A stretch of DNA of 64,000 nucleotides, from the NCBI GenBank assembly GCA_000026125.1, contig CU207211.1, forward strand, positions 2,418,001-2,482,000. The letters are read 5' to 3'. A model generated the notes under the pieces. The model saw nothing but the letters and a program-made list of their open reading frames with translations, made no database searches and was not told the origin of the DNA. The DNA is from Herminiimonas arsenicoxydans. Lineage in GTDB: Bacteria; Pseudomonadota; Gammaproteobacteria; Burkholderiales; Burkholderiaceae_D. The position numbers were made by a program, and so were the translations under genes. Shown here piece after piece: positions 38,998-49,697 of this stretch. Numbering within the stretch: the stretch's first letter is position 1; every line of letters starts with the position of its first letter.

Positions 38998-39051
38998 AAA
39001 AAAAGACCGCATCCTTATCGCCAGAATCACTGGCAGATATGAAGGCGGTCT
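38998..39051 (-). terminator. Terminator of the lldP unit
   Basis: On the minus strand, AGACCGC ... TGCCAG-TGATT-CTGGCG ... GCGGTCT with an internal mismatch, followed by TTTTTT. It begins 31 bp after the small-protein stop. Confidence 0.82.
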
Positions 39052-39081
39052 CACAGGAAAAATGCAGTGATGCGGAGGTGT

Positions 39082-39258
39082 TTACTTTTTCTTGGCGGTG
39101 ACACACAGGAAAGGTGTGATCAGCATGGAAAAAGTAAACAGTGCAAAGCCGGTGGCAAGCAATATGCGTACTTGATTATGCAGGCCGAGATAAATAAGCG
39201 GCGCCGCGATCAATGCTGCAACCCCAGCGATGATGAGCCAAATGATTTCTTTGGACAT
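39082..39258 (-). CDS. Small membrane protein behind lldP, 58 residues
   Basis: Small gene reading MSKEIIWLIIAGVAALIAAP, LIYLGLHNQVRILLATGFAL, FTFSMLITPFLCVTAKKK. Two hydrophobic segments (about 6-24 and 31-52) with a lysine-rich C-terminus predict an inner-membrane hairpin. AAGGAG stands seven bases before the ATG, and the gene starts 10 bp after the lldP stop, ahead of a shared terminator. This argues for a real partner or assembly subunit of the permease. I do not recognise the family. Confidence 0.75.
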   Translation of the reverse strand: MSKEIIWLIIAGVAALIAAPLIYLGLHNQVRILLATGFALFTFSMLITPFLCVTAKKK

Positions 39259-39268
39259 GCCTTACTCC

Positions 39269-40897
39269 TTAAGCAACAAAAAATACGATTACGCCAATGA
39301 TGACCGCAACAATCATGAAGAGCGGGATGGTTACCTTCAGCACTTCGCCTTCACGGCCGAGAATGCCTGCTGTCGTTGTGCCCAGCAATACGTTACCCGG
39401 CGCAATCATGTTTCCAGCGGCCGCTCCAGCAGTTTGCGCACCGAGGATGGCTGATGATTTCAGGCCGATTGCATCCGCTGTGGAGAGCTGGAAACCGCCG
39501 AATAAAATATTCGACGCCAAGGCGGAGGTCGTCATGAAGGAGCCCAGACCGCCAACGAGTGGCGCGAGGAAACCATAACCAGTGCCGGTTACTGCTGCAA
39601 CGCCTTGGGCAAGCACGAAGACAGAACCTGAGCCTGCCATGATGTTGGACATGGCAATCAAGGCGATCACGGCAACGGTTGATGGAATGGCTTTATCCAG
39701 CGTGTTGTATAACACGCGCCCCATTGACCCTGAGCGCATGCAACCCATCATTGCAAATGAGATATAGCCCACTATTGCAGCCAGCAGCAGGAAAGTCCCT
39801 GCATCAATCAGCGGAGCAAAGGATGCGCGCGATGCCGCTTGTACAAAGCCCAGGCCGGTGACAGTCTCAGGGAAGCTCAGTGAGATTGAAAATGTAGCCA
39901 AGGCCGCTTTGACTGGCGCAATCAACAGGATGCCGAAAGTGATAATCAGCAAGGCATAGTAAGGAATGAATGCCTGATTCAGCGTCATGCTGGGCGCTGC
40001 TGCCGTACGCTCACCGCTTGAAGTCGGATGAGGTGCAGGAGCAATGCCTTTTCCTTGGCGCACGGAGTCTTCAAAAATGATGCTGTCCGCAGGTTTTGCA
40101 TGACGATAGCCTGACAGTTTTGCGACGAAGAACAAGGCAATGAAGGCGACGGTTGAAGCAATAAAACCAGTAAGTGTAGGGTTCCATTGCGCCAGTACGA
40201 GCGTCAAACCACCTTGTAATGCAGACAAAACCAGGATCGCGGGAAGTCCCTTGCGTACGCCCGATGATTTGCCATATACCCAGCAAACCAGCAAACCACC
40301 AAAGAAATTGAGTACCCACGTGAAAATAGCGGCATAAAACGCAGTATCAGTTGCCAAGGCAGGGCTCATGTCAGTCGCCTGACTCAGTCCCAGCCACGCC
40401 ACCGCGAGCGTACCAAACGTGTTGTTCCAGGCGTGCCCAACCAGAGGAATGATCACGGCATAGAGCGGGCGTACGCCGATACCTACCAACAGCGGCGCAC
40501 AAACTGCAATCGGTACACCGAAGCCGGTAACGCCTTGCAGAAAAGAAGCGAAGGCCCAGCCGAATGCAAGTACCTGCATCAGTGGGTCGGGCAGAATGCG
40601 AGTAATGCCCTGACGTAGCGGCTCAAAAGCGCCGCCCTCATTCGTCACTTCATAAATCAGAATGGAGGCCCAAACAACGTACAGTACCTTGGCCGCGCTC
40701 CATGTTCCTTTTACGGTTTCATAACCGATAACTTCTGCAGGCGTATCGAAAAAGAACCAGGCTGTTGCGGCGGCAGCTAACCATGCGACAGAGCCTGCCT
40801 CTGCCACGCCCCATTTTCTTCCCAGCATTAAAGCCAACAGAAATAGTAGGGGCAGGAATGCCATGAGCCAATTTGTTGCGGATACAGTCATATTCAT
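39269..40897 (-). CDS. lldP: L-lactate permease
   Basis: 542-residue, ~13-segment lactate permease of the LctP/LldP family, importing L-lactate, D-lactate or glycolate with protons. Seen: RQGITRILPDPLMQVLAFGWAFASFLQGVTGFGVPIAV, IIPLVGHAWNNTFGTLAVAW, and AGAAAGNMIAPGNVLLGTTTAG, all family marks. No lactate dehydrogenase gene is adjacent. Start uncertain: ATG at 40897 or 40891, neither with a strong ribosome site. A 12-bp palindrome lies about 205 bp upstream. Confidence 0.93.
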   Translation of the reverse strand: MNMTVSATNWLMAFLPLLFLLALMLGRKWGVAEAGSVAWLAAAATAWFFFDTPAEVIGYETVKGTWSAAKVLYVVWASILIYEVTNEGGAFEPLRQGITRILPDPLMQVLAFGWAFASFLQGVTGFGVPIAVCAPLLVGIGVRPLYAVIIPLVGHAWNNTFGTLAVAWLGLSQATDMSPALATDTAFYAAIFTWVLNFFGGLLVCWVYGKSSGVRKGLPAILVLSALQGGLTLVLAQWNPTLTGFIASTVAFIALFFVAKLSGYRHAKPADSIIFEDSVRQGKGIAPAPHPTSSGERTAAAPSMTLNQAFIPYYALLIITFGILLIAPVKAALATFSISLSFPETVTGLGFVQAASRASFAPLIDAGTFLLLAAIVGYISFAMMGCMRSGSMGRVLYNTLDKAIPSTVAVIALIAMSNIMAGSGSVFVLAQGVAAVTGTGYGFLAPLVGGLGSFMTTSALASNILFGGFQLSTADAIGLKSSAILGAQTAGAAAGNMIAPGNVLLGTTTAGILGREGEVLKVTIPLFMIVAVIIGVIVFFVA

Positions 40898-41302
40898 GAT
40901 GTGTGCTGTCTAGATTGAGGCTGTGGTGCGACTACGTATACGAGGGAGATAGTTTTCCTGCTGCATTTCGGGGTAAAAATGGGGAGGGTATAACTAGACT
41001 GAAGGTTCTTCAGTATTGATCAATCCTGAACGTCACAAACTCAATGTAAATCTCTTCCTTTGTAAATTGTTAATCATCTCTGCTATAAGCTCAGACCATA
41101 TCTGACATGTCAGTTTAAAATATCTATGCTCCTTGTCAAGCTTAATTTCACTTTTTACGACCAGGAAGAAGTAGATGGATGTAGGGGATACTTATAAAAA
41201 AGAAGGCCGGATTGCTTTATTTGTTAAATAAATCCGGGATGTACGTGATTGAAGCAAGGGAAAATAGCTGATCCTGAACTTGCGCCACGTTCAATTGAGA
41301 CA
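40898..41302. other. Upstream region of lldP
   Basis: 405 bp up to the hppA terminator. It contains the CTGACATGTCAG palindrome and AT-rich DNA but no gene. Confidence 0.5.
41102..41113. promoter_or_regulatory. 12-bp palindrome CTGACATGTCAG, copy 2
   Basis: Exact copy of the palindrome at 18332-18343, here 205-216 bp upstream of lldP. Flanks differ but both are A/T-rich. Confidence 0.5.
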
Positions 41303-41330
41303 ATAAAAAAGCAGCCGAAGCTGCCTTTTC
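41303..41330 (-). terminator. Terminator of hppA
   Basis: Minus-strand hairpin GGCAGC-TTCG-GCTGC with a TTCG tetraloop and TTTTTT, 20 bp after the hppA stop. Confidence 0.9.
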
Positions 41331-41347
41331 ATGAGCAAGAAATTTCA

Positions 41348-43507
41348 CTAGGGCTTGATCGGTGCCGGCACCACAATTTCCGTAACGGGAACCACGATCG
41401 TGGTCGCCGGTACGATGATCGTCGTCTCCACTACGCTGCCGTGTCCGGTGATGGCTTGCAGACCTGTGGCAGGCAGCAAGGGCACGATCAGCAAAGCCAC
41501 GATGTTGATGATCTTGATCAGGGGATTGACGGCCGGGCCAGCCGTATCCTTGTAGGGGTCACCGACCGTATCGCCGGTTACTGCTGCCTTGTGCGCTTCG
41601 GAACCCTTGCCGCCGTGATGGCCGTCTTCAATATATTTCTTCGCGTTATCCCAGGCACCGCCGCCGGTAGTCATCGAAATCGCCACGAAGATACCGGTCA
41701 CGATTGCGCCCATCAACAAACCACCGAGTGCCGCCGGCCCCAGAATCATGCCGACCAGTATCGGTATCACTACCGGCAATAGCGAAGGAATGATCATTTC
41801 CTTGATCGCGGCTGTCGTCAGCATGTCGACTGCCTTGTCGTATTCCGGCTTGCCGCTGCCATCCATGATGCCCTTGATATCGCGGAACTGTCTCCGCACC
41901 TCCATCACCACCGCACCGGCAGCACGTCCTACCGCCTCCATCGCCATCGCCCCGAACAGGTAGGGAATCAGGCCGCCGATGAAGAGGCCGACGATGACCA
42001 ATGGATTCGACAGATCGAACGATGTGCTTTTACCGACCGAATCCAGCGCGTGCGTGTAATCGGCAAACAGCACCAGCGCCGCCAGACCGGCCGAGCCGAT
42101 GGCATACCCTTTGGTCACCGCCTTGGTGGTGTTGCCGACGGCATCGAGCGGATCGGTAATCGCACGCACCGATTCCGGCATGCCGGACATTTCGGCAATG
42201 CCGCCGGCGTTATCGGTAATCGGTCCATAGGCATCGAGCGCGACGATGATGCCGGCCATCGACAGCATCGCAGTAGCCGCAATCGCAATCCCGTACAAGC
42301 CGCCCAGCCAGTACGAAGACAGAATGGCGGCGCAGACCGAGACCACCGGCCACGCCGTCGAACGCATCGACACGCCGAGTCCGGCAATGATGTTGGTGCC
42401 GTGACCTGTGGTAGATGCCTGCGCCACGTGCTGCACCGGTTTGAAATCGGTGCCGGTGTAATACTCGGTGATATAGACCATCAGGCCGGTCAACACTATG
42501 CCGACCGCCGCCGCCCCCATCATCGCGACACGCAATTCAGGCGGAATGACTATCCAGGTCACGATGGCGAAACCGATCAGCGACAAACCCGCCGCCCACC
42601 ACAATCCGGTATACAGCGCCGACATGATTTTTTTGCCCGGCTTCGCCTTCACCATCGAGCAACCGATGATGGATGCAATGATGGAGACGCCGCCCAGCAG
42701 CAATGGATAAATTGCAGCCTGCAATTCCATGCCCTTCATTACCAGTGTGCCGAGCAGCATGGTTGCAATCAGCGTCACCACATAAGTCTCGAACAGATCG
42801 GCCGCCATGCCGGCGCAATCGCCTACGTTGTCGCCGACGTTATCGGCAATCACCGCAGGATTGCGCGGATCGTCTTCGGGTATACCTGCTTCGACTTTAC
42901 CAACCAGATCGGCGCCTACATCTGCGCCCTTGGTGAAAATGCCGCCGCCAAGCCGGGCAAAAATCGATATCAGCGAGGCGCCGAACGCGAGGCCGATCAA
43001 CGGCGTGATCACGTCATGCAGACTGACGGTATAACCGAGGCCATGACGTGCAGAAGATGTCAGTATCAGATAAAAAATCGCCACACCGAGCAAACCCAGA
43101 CCGACTACCAGCATGCCGGTAATGGCGCCACCCTTGAATGCGACATCCAATGCCTCGTTCATGCCTTTGGTGGCGGCCTGCGCAGTCCGCACATTGGCGC
43201 GCACCGACACATTCATGCCGATGAAACCGCATGCGCCGGACAGCACGGCGCCAATCAGAAACCCGACTGCAGTCGTCAGACCGAGACCCGGCACCACAGC
43301 AATGATGATGAACAGCACGACGCCGACGATGGAGATCGTCCGGTATTGTCGGGCCAGATAGGCTGCAGCACCGGTTTGAATCGCGCTGGCGATTTCCTGC
43401 ATGCGGGAATTGCCGGCATCCTGCTTCAGGATCCAGCTGCGTGAGATCAAACCATAGATGACGGCAATGACGCCGCATGCAATGGCGAACCAAATGCTTG
43501 ATGCCAT
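41348..43507 (-). CDS. hppA: Proton-translocating membrane pyrophosphatase
   Basis: 719-residue, ~16-segment membrane pyrophosphatase coupling PPi hydrolysis to proton export. The PPi/Mg site is seen in [36 protein letters not shown] (first DxxxD repeats) and [16 protein letters not shown]. The motif [10 protein letters not shown] has lysine where potassium-dependent enzymes have alanine, so it should be K+-independent. GGAGGAG precedes the ATG. The C-terminus carries about 30 extra residues with a threefold IxVP heptad (see findings). Separated from adk by a terminator. Confidence 0.95.
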   Translation of the reverse strand: MASSIWFAIACGVIAVIYGLISRSWILKQDAGNSRMQEIASAIQTGAAAYLARQYRTISIVGVVLFIIIAVVPGLGLTTAVGFLIGAVLSGACGFIGMNVSVRANVRTAQAATKGMNEALDVAFKGGAITGMLVVGLGLLGVAIFYLILTSSARHGLGYTVSLHDVITPLIGLAFGASLISIFARLGGGIFTKGADVGADLVGKVEAGIPEDDPRNPAVIADNVGDNVGDCAGMAADLFETYVVTLIATMLLGTLVMKGMELQAAIYPLLLGGVSIIASIIGCSMVKAKPGKKIMSALYTGLWWAAGLSLIGFAIVTWIVIPPELRVAMMGAAAVGIVLTGLMVYITEYYTGTDFKPVQHVAQASTTGHGTNIIAGLGVSMRSTAWPVVSVCAAILSSYWLGGLYGIAIAATAMLSMAGIIVALDAYGPITDNAGGIAEMSGMPESVRAITDPLDAVGNTTKAVTKGYAIGSAGLAALVLFADYTHALDSVGKSTSFDLSNPLVIVGLFIGGLIPYLFGAMAMEAVGRAAGAVVMEVRRQFRDIKGIMDGSGKPEYDKAVDMLTTAAIKEMIIPSLLPVVIPILVGMILGPAALGGLLMGAIVTGIFVAISMTTGGGAWDNAKKYIEDGHHGGKGSEAHKAAVTGDTVGDPYKDTAGPAVNPLIKIINIVALLIVPLLPATGLQAITGHGSVVETTIIVPATTIVVPVTEIVVPAPIKP

Positions 43508-43727
43508 ATCGACTCCTCCAATTTTTTAACGACTTAGTTAACCACTACGACATTTACGACAGACATTTAAAAAAACGTCCTGCGAACTGCGTACTGCAAA
43601 ACTTTCCGTCGCCCTTTTTATTATTGGGTGCCAGGGCTGGCTGAGTCTGATGATGTATCAATACGGTTTAATGCTATAGCGATATAACTGCGAGAACAAG
43701 CGGCTACGCAAATAAATGAGCCGGCAT

Positions 43728-43757
43728 GAAAAAAGCGGACACATGGTCCGCTTTTTC
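43728..43757 (-). terminator. Terminator of the exbB-adk operon
   Basis: AAAAAGCGGAC / GTCCGCTTTTT hairpin immediately after the adk stop; symmetrical A/T tails. Confidence 0.9.
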
Positions 43758-43758
43758 T

Positions 43759-44502
<744 letters not shown>

Positions 44503-44583
44503 CTATGAACTTTGCACGAAACTTACCACAAAATTATATCAAATCCATTTTTTGCATTTGCTGCACCGCAACACAAGATGTCA

Positions 44584-45336
44584 TCATTGCGTGAAATAAC
44601 GACGCACGCGCAACAGGTCTTCAGGTGTATCCACACCTGCTGCCGGCGCATGCGGAGTGACATGCACGGCTATCGGCACGCCATGCCACAACACACGCAA
44701 TTGCTCCAGCGCTTCGATCTGTTCCAGCGGCGACACCGCAAGTTGAGGATACGCCTGAAGGAAGCTGTTCCGATATGCGTACAAACCGATATGGCGCAGC
44801 GGCGCATACGCTGTCGGCAATTGCTCCCTGCTCTGCGCAAAACCGTCGCGATGCCACGGTATCGTCGCCCGCGAAAAGTACAGCGCACGTCCCTGCTTAT
44901 CCAGCACGACTTTCACCACGTTCGGATTGAAGGCATCGGCGATGTCGTCTATCGTATGCGCCGCCGTTGCCATCGGCACCTCGCGCGAAATCAGGGTTGC
45001 GGTGGCGGCAATCAGCGAGGGATCGATCAAGGGTTCATCACCCTGCACATTGACGATCACCGCATCATCGGACAAACCGAGCACTGCCGCCACTTCCGCA
45101 ATGCGGTCGGTGCCAGACGGATGATCGGTGCGCGTCATTTGCACGGCCACATTGTTTTGCGCACATGCAGCGAAAATATCGGCATGATCGGTCGCCACAA
45201 TGACGCGTGACGCGCCGGATTCCATGGCCCGCTCCGCCACCCGCACGATCATCGGCTTGCCGCCCAGGTCGGCCAGCGGCTTATTCGGCAAGCGGGTAGA
45301 AGCGAGACGGGCGGGAATGATGACGGTAAAGGACAT
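44584..45336 (-). CDS. kdsB: 3-Deoxy-manno-octulosonate cytidylyltransferase
   Basis: 250-residue CMP-KDO synthetase, activating KDO for LPS core assembly. Seen: [25 protein letters not shown] at the N-terminus, [30 protein letters not shown] and [12 protein letters not shown], all standard. The start [11 protein letters not shown] is set by homology. It follows ycaR by 29 bp in the lpxK operon. Confidence 0.97.
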   Translation of the reverse strand: MSFTVIIPARLASTRLPNKPLADLGGKPMIVRVAERAMESGASRVIVATDHADIFAACAQNNVAVQMTRTDHPSGTDRIAEVAAVLGLSDDAVIVNVQGDEPLIDPSLIAATATLISREVPMATAAHTIDDIADAFNPNVVKVVLDKQGRALYFSRATIPWHRDGFAQSREQLPTAYAPLRHIGLYAYRNSFLQAYPQLAVSPLEQIEALEQLRVLWHGVPIAVHVTPHAPAAGVDTPEDLLRVRRYFTQ

Positions 45337-45365
45337 CGGCGATCCCGGAACGGCGACGGCCGGCC

Positions 45366-45545
45366 TCAACCGGCTGCAGGCGTCTGCAAATCGCGCGCCT
45401 GATCGGCCCACATGATGGGAATGCCGTCGCGGATCGGATAGGCGAGCTTATCGACCTTGCAAATCAGTTCCTGCTTTTTTTTATCATGCTCAAGCGGGCC
45501 TTTACAGAGCGGGCAAACCAGAATATCAAGCAATCGAGTGTCCAC
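45366..45545 (-). CDS. ycaR: Trm112-family protein YcaR
   Basis: 59-residue Trm112-like zinc-ribbon protein. It begins (GTG) [17 protein letters not shown] with a CxxC pair, then [20 protein letters not shown], the standard family sequence. The GTG start has GGAG at good distance and gives a 20-bp overlap with the lpxK end; a 13-residue longer start is less likely. Relatives sit between lpxK and kdsB in many proteobacteria. Possibly a methyltransferase partner; function not established in bacteria. Confidence 0.92.
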   Translation of the reverse strand: MDTRLLDILVCPLCKGPLEHDKKKQELICKVDKLAYPIRDGIPIMWADQARDLQTPAAG

Positions 45546-46617
45546 GGAGTTTCTCCACAATTTGTTCAGCGAACGCATCATCAAGATGCGCAGTTACAGG
45601 TACGACCCACACACGCGGATCATTTCTTAGTGCATCGTTTTGCCGACATTTTACTGCATCCTTCTCCGTGATCAGAATCACATCCGCATTCACGGCAGCA
45701 AAAGGATTATCGACAAAATCGTAATGGTCCGGCAATGGCATCTCGTCAAACTGCAGGCCGGCGGCCCGCAACTGGGCGAAAAAGCGTTCCGGATTGCCGA
45801 TGCCGGCAGCCGCCAGTATCCGCGCCGGAGAAAAGCCCGTGGAAGCGGCAGAAAACGAACGCAATGCACGCGACGGCACATCTTCCAACGGCAGATTGGT
45901 CGCGGCCAAAGGCTCAGCCATCACACCGGACAAATGCATTTGAATCACATCCGGCGGCATCGCCGTTTCTTCCGGCGAGCCATTGATCACGGTAAAGTCG
46001 CGCCGCCGCGATACCGGTTCGCGCAAAGGGCCAGCCGGCAACAGCCAGCCGTTGCCGTTGCCGCGTCCGTCGAACAGCATGATTTCAATATCGCGCGCCA
46101 GACGATAATGCTGCAAGCCATCATCCGAAATAATCACATCGACTTGCGGATGTGCTGCCAGCAAGGCCTGCGCAACGGCAACCCGATCGCGTCCGACCAT
46201 CACCGGGCACTGCGTGCGATGTGCAATCAGCAAGGGTTCGTCGCCGACCTCCCGCGCCTGTGCATCCGGCGTGACCGCCCGCGGCACATCGCTGCTGGCG
46301 CCATAGCCGCGCGAAATCACGCCGGGATGAAAACCCGCCTGCCGCAATGTCTGTGCCAGCCAGATCGTCAGCGGTGTTTTACCGGTTCCGCCCACAAAAA
46401 TATTTCCCACCACGATGACAGGTACCCGCATGCGCTGTGCCTTGGCAATACCGAAGCGATAACACAGGCGACGCAGGGCAGACAGCACGCCGAACACAGC
46501 GGATAAAGGCCGCAACAGCCACGCTGCCAGACCGCGCCGCGCCCATGTCCGCTTAAAAAATTCTTCGAGAGTAGAACGTTGCAGGGCCAAGGGCACGCTT
46601 CCGTGGATGAAAGACAC
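45526..46617 (-). CDS. lpxK: Tetraacyldisaccharide 4'-kinase
   Basis: 363-residue lipid A kinase, phosphorylating the 4' position of the disaccharide at the inner membrane. P-loop [19 protein letters not shown] after an N-terminal membrane helix (about 30-55), then [19 protein letters not shown] with the catalytic DDG, and the C-terminal [10 protein letters not shown]. It starts with GTG 35 bp after exbD. Overlaps ycaR at its 3' end. Confidence 0.95.
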   Translation of the reverse strand: MSFIHGSVPLALQRSTLEEFFKRTWARRGLAAWLLRPLSAVFGVLSALRRLCYRFGIAKAQRMRVPVIVVGNIFVGGTGKTPLTIWLAQTLRQAGFHPGVISRGYGASSDVPRAVTPDAQAREVGDEPLLIAHRTQCPVMVGRDRVAVAQALLAAHPQVDVIISDDGLQHYRLARDIEIMLFDGRGNGNGWLLPAGPLREPVSRRRDFTVINGSPEETAMPPDVIQMHLSGVMAEPLAATNLPLEDVPSRALRSFSAASTGFSPARILAAAGIGNPERFFAQLRAAGLQFDEMPLPDHYDFVDNPFAAVNADVILITEKDAVKCRQNDALRNDPRVWVVPVTAHLDDAFAEQIVEKLRGHSIA

Positions 46618-46652
46618 TGTCGCAGCAGGCGACAGCGATAAAACGACAAGGC

Positions 46653-47087
46653 TTACTTTTTACCGCCGGCCTGTGCCGCGAAAGTCACTTTGGAATAGCC
46701 GGCGATACGCGCTGCTTCCAGCACATTGATCACGCTCTGATGCGTGGCAGTGGCCTCGGCCGCAATGATGACGACAGGATCCACATTGGCTTTACCGGAT
46801 GCAGTTGCCGCAGCAGTCAGTTCTTCGGCCAGGGCTTCCGGATTCTGCACCGCGACTCGCGTGTTATTGATCGCATACCGGCCTTGCGCATCAACGATGA
46901 CATTGATTTCAAATGGACGCTCCATTGCCTTTTCCGCATCGGCGGTCGGCAATGTGATCTGCAAAGCGGTGAACTTGCTGTAACTGGTCGATACCATCAG
47001 AAAAATCAGGATCACCAACAACACGTCGATGAACGCGATCAGATTGATTTCGGGATCTTCGCGACCCTGCCCTTTGCGAAAATTCAT
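46653..47087 (-). CDS. exbD: ExbD/TolR-family biopolymer transport protein
   Basis: 144-residue protein with one N-terminal membrane helix (INLIAFIDVLLVILIFLMVS) holding the proton-path aspartate, and a periplasmic domain. With ExbB it powers TonB-dependent outer-membrane uptake. TonB is not encoded nearby. The ATG is 21 bp after the exbB stop. Could alternatively act as a TolR-like partner; position before lpxK is a known betaproteobacterial arrangement. Confidence 0.93.
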   Translation of the reverse strand: MNFRKGQGREDPEINLIAFIDVLLVILIFLMVSTSYSKFTALQITLPTADAEKAMERPFEINVIVDAQGRYAINNTRVAVQNPEALAEELTAAATASGKANVDPVVIIAAEATATHQSVINVLEAARIAGYSKVTFAAQAGGKK

Positions 47088-47108
47088 GAGGCGGTTCTTT
47101 CCAGTGGC

Positions 47109-47720
47109 TTACTTGCGTGCGCCGTGCACGGTGTCGACGAACTTCACAGCCTGCTGTTCCATGTCGATGATGAAACTATCGACCAGCGCGCGGAAGTGAC
47201 GATAGAACACCAGCGATGGCATCGCAATCGCCAGACCGAAACCGGTGTTGTACAGCGCAATTGAAATCCCGTGTGCGAGTTGCGTCGGATTGGCGCCGGT
47301 GCCGGTCGCATTCTGCGAGCCGAAAATTTCTATCATGCCGACCACGGTACCGAACAAACCCATCAGCGGCGCCAGTGTGGCGATCGTTCCCAGCGTTGTC
47401 AGGAAGCGTTCCAGCTCATGCGCGGTGCCGCGCCCGGCCTCCTCGATCGATTCCTTCATCACATCACGCGGCGCATTCACGTTGCGCAGGCCGGCGGCCA
47501 GCACGCGGCCTAGCGGCGAATTCTTTTCCAGCGTCGCCACCACGTTCGCGTCAATTTTTCCATTGTGATAAACCCGCACCACTTCTTCCAGCAGGCTCGG
47601 TGGCAGGATGCGGCGTCGGCGTAAATACAGGCTGCGTTCGATGATCAGGGTCAGGGCAATAACGGAAGCGATCAGCAGCAGCCAGATAGGCCAGCCTGCT
47701 GCATGAATAATGGCGAGCAA
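47109..47720 (-). CDS. exbB: ExbB/TolQ-family proton channel protein
   Basis: 203-residue inner-membrane protein with three hydrophobic segments, partner of ExbD. Seen: the family loop KESIEEAGRGTAHELERFLTTLGTIATLAPLMGLFGTVVGMIEIF, and ALYNTGFGLAIAMPSLVFYRHF. It starts with TTG: AAGGAG stands six bases before it and no nearby ATG fits. First gene of the exbB-exbD-lpxK-ycaR-kdsB-adk run. Confidence 0.93.
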   Translation of the reverse strand: MLAIIHAAGWPIWLLLIASVIALTLIIERSLYLRRRRILPPSLLEEVVRVYHNGKIDANVVATLEKNSPLGRVLAAGLRNVNAPRDVMKESIEEAGRGTAHELERFLTTLGTIATLAPLMGLFGTVVGMIEIFGSQNATGTGANPTQLAHGISIALYNTGFGLAIAMPSLVFYRHFRALVDSFIIDMEQQAVKFVDTVHGARK

Positions 47721-47911
47721 AGGAAGCTCCTTCTTTGGTTCAAGTAAGTATGGATGGAGAATGTAACGGTTTGGCGCAACGAGAGCAAGTTTCCGGCATC
47801 GTCGAAACGGCTGGAATACATCGCTACGCCATGTTAACCGTCATCGGAGCCATCCATGAAATTCTTTTCGCAGGCAAGGAATCGGGAGAACGGCAGCTTG
47901 TGCACATTTTC

Positions 47912-47920
47912 TGTGGATAA
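47912..47920 (-). promoter_or_regulatory. Consensus DnaA box
   Basis: TTATCCACA on the minus strand (TGTGGATAA on plus), a perfect DnaA 9-mer. Single copy only, so not an origin; it could place the exbB unit under DnaA or be chance. Confidence 0.3.
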
Positions 47921-48033
47921 CATTGTGTGCAACTGTGTGGGAGAAGGCAAAGCACTTGATTTCAAAGCGTTTTTTCACACTGCACAAAAATGAAGCTGTG
48001 CACATCTGCCGCATTGCCGCTTGCTTTTCGCCT

Positions 48034-48058
48034 GCAGGCGGGCGCCATGCCCGCCTGC
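48034..48058 (-). terminator. GC-rich hairpin after the AAA ATPase gene
   Basis: Perfect 10-bp stem GCAGGCGGGC / GCCCGCCTGC with a 5-nt loop, 13 bp beyond the stop codon. No T-run follows, so it is either a weak terminator or an mRNA-stabilising 3' hairpin. Confidence 0.5.
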
Positions 48059-48071
48059 CATGACAGCACGC

Positions 48072-49697
48072 TTAAGCTATGCCGCGAAACATCGCGCATT
48101 GTCTGAAAGTCTCTTCAGAGAACGGGATTTTCTTGCTCTTGCAGAACTTGGAAGTGAGTTTCAGCAATTCCTTGATATCGCGGCCACTCGATTTTGCATA
48201 GGTGTTGCTCAGTGCATCGATCAGCTGGTCCGACAATTCGACGCCAAATTGCGCCGACAAGGCTTTCCACAACCGCATCGCATCTTCCTTCGACGGCGTT
48301 TCATACTGGATGGTCGCAATGCAGCGCGACAGAATGGCGTCGTCGACATCCTGAATGCGATTGGTGGTCATGAACAGCAGGCCATTGAAGTATTCCAGCG
48401 TACGCAGGAACTCCGCCACGATCGCATTGTGCTGCAGATCGTTATCGCGGCAGCGTATGTACACATCGGCCTCATCCAGCAACAGGATCGCGTCCCAGCG
48501 GGCGGCGCGACGCAAGATCTGCGACAGGTTGTGTTCCACTGAAGCCGCGGTGATGCCAAGCTGGCCGGAATGCACCCGATACAGCGGCTTGCCGACGACT
48601 TCCGAATACACTTCAGCAGTCAGCGTCTTGCCCAAACCGGGCGCACCCTTGCACAGGATGGTGGTACCGCCCGATTTGCCCTCGACGATATCCTCCATCA
48701 GCACCGTCATGTCGGCCGTCAGGATATCGATCAGATCGCGGTGATGATCCGGCAGTATCAGTTTGTCGCGCAACTCGGGCTTGTATTGATATGCCGTCAG
48801 ATTTTGCACGTGCACCCAGATATTCTGGTGCAGTTCCAGATGGAACATGTACAGATAGCAGTGCAGCGGAATTTTTTCGAAGCCGACCGCGAAACCGTTG
48901 TCGCGCCAGAACGAGCAATCCGCACTCATTTCAAACCGGCGATCCAGCATCTCTTCGTCGTTGACGCATTTCGCGGAAACGCCATCCCGTATACGCATCA
49001 AATGGAAACGGGATTTTTCATCATTGTAAAAAGCCGAATTGCGCGCCACAAACTGCGCGCCGAATTCTGTCTGATACTTGAGAAAAGATTTGGCGTGCGC
49101 CTCGTACTCCTGCTTGAATTCGGCGCACTCCTTGAAGTAGCCGCGTTCGGTCAGCAACTCGGGAATGGTGCGGTTGGCGATATCGTGTGTATTGATCACG
49201 ATCGCATTCGTCATGCCTGAGCGGCGCATCCGGTAGTCGGACGACGTTTCCTTGTTGGCGGCAGGCATCGTGTTGGCCAGCAGATCGACCACCACATAAG
49301 GTGCACCCAGATCCGGCACCACATAGCGCAGGTTATGCACCAGCCACGGCAGCAGCACGCCGTCCTTGTTGCGTTTGTAAAGCCAACCGTCGATCACATC
49401 GCGTGACAGGTAGGCAGCTAGGCCAGGCACCAGCTTGTCGAGGCTGGGAATTTTTCGCGCTTGCGGCGCGCCGAGAATATTGTCCTGCGCTAGCAACTGA
49501 AACATCAGCGCGCGCTCGTCCTGTACCTTGCATAAATTGTACAGGCTGTTCAGCGCTGCAGCATCGAACAGCTTGCTGGGCACGATCATGTTACCGTGAC
49601 ATACACCATGTTCGGTAAGGCGTTTTGCCAGAGGAGATTCCGCTTCTATCATCCCCAACAGTACATTGACCAACGATTCCGGTATTTCGTAATCCAT
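48072..49697 (-). CDS. AAA-family ATPase of unknown function
   Basis: 541-residue protein with one C-terminal AAA domain. Walker A GAPGLGKT (351-358), Walker B ILLLDE (404-409), sensor-1 TTNR (444-447) and DAILSRC with a likely arginine finger are intact, so it should hydrolyse ATP. The N-terminal ~320 residues (ten or so cysteines and histidines, no membrane segment) match no domain I recognise. AGGAG precedes ATG at 49697. Transcribed alone, with no obvious substrate or protease partner. It might be a remodelling chaperone; function unknown. Confidence 0.82.
   Translation of the reverse strand: MDYEIPESLVNVLLGMIEAESPLAKRLTEHGVCHGNMIVPSKLFDAAALNSLYNLCKVQDERALMFQLLAQDNILGAPQARKIPSLDKLVPGLAAYLSRDVIDGWLYKRNKDGVLLPWLVHNLRYVVPDLGAPYVVVDLLANTMPAANKETSSDYRMRRSGMTNAIVINTHDIANRTIPELLTERGYFKECAEFKQEYEAHAKSFLKYQTEFGAQFVARNSAFYNDEKSRFHLMRIRDGVSAKCVNDEEMLDRRFEMSADCSFWRDNGFAVGFEKIPLHCYLYMFHLELHQNIWVHVQNLTAYQYKPELRDKLILPDHHRDLIDILTADMTVLMEDIVEGKSGGTTILCKGAPGLGKTLTAEVYSEVVGKPLYRVHSGQLGITAASVEHNLSQILRRAARWDAILLLDEADVYIRCRDNDLQHNAIVAEFLRTLEYFNGLLFMTTNRIQDVDDAILSRCIATIQYETPSKEDAMRLWKALSAQFGVELSDQLIDALSNTYAKSSGRDIKELLKLTSKFCKSKKIPFSEETFRQCAMFRGIA

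Larger units (their letters stand above)
47721..48071. other. Intergenic region between exbB and the AAA ATPase gene
   Basis: 351 bp. Holds the exbB promoter, one consensus DnaA box and a GC hairpin (48034-48058) next to the ATPase stop. Confidence 0.5.

Noticed and set aside
38676..38999. 107-codon open frame between the antiporter gene and the lldP unit
   Set aside because: No ribosome site; cysteine-rich random-looking product; runs into the lldP-unit terminator.
42050..43444. 464-codon open frame antisense to hppA
   Set aside because: Histidine/arginine-rich shadow of a GC-rich membrane gene; no recognisable content.
47901..48000. Replication origin
   Set aside because: Only one consensus DnaA box and no dnaA, dnaN or AT-rich unwinding array.
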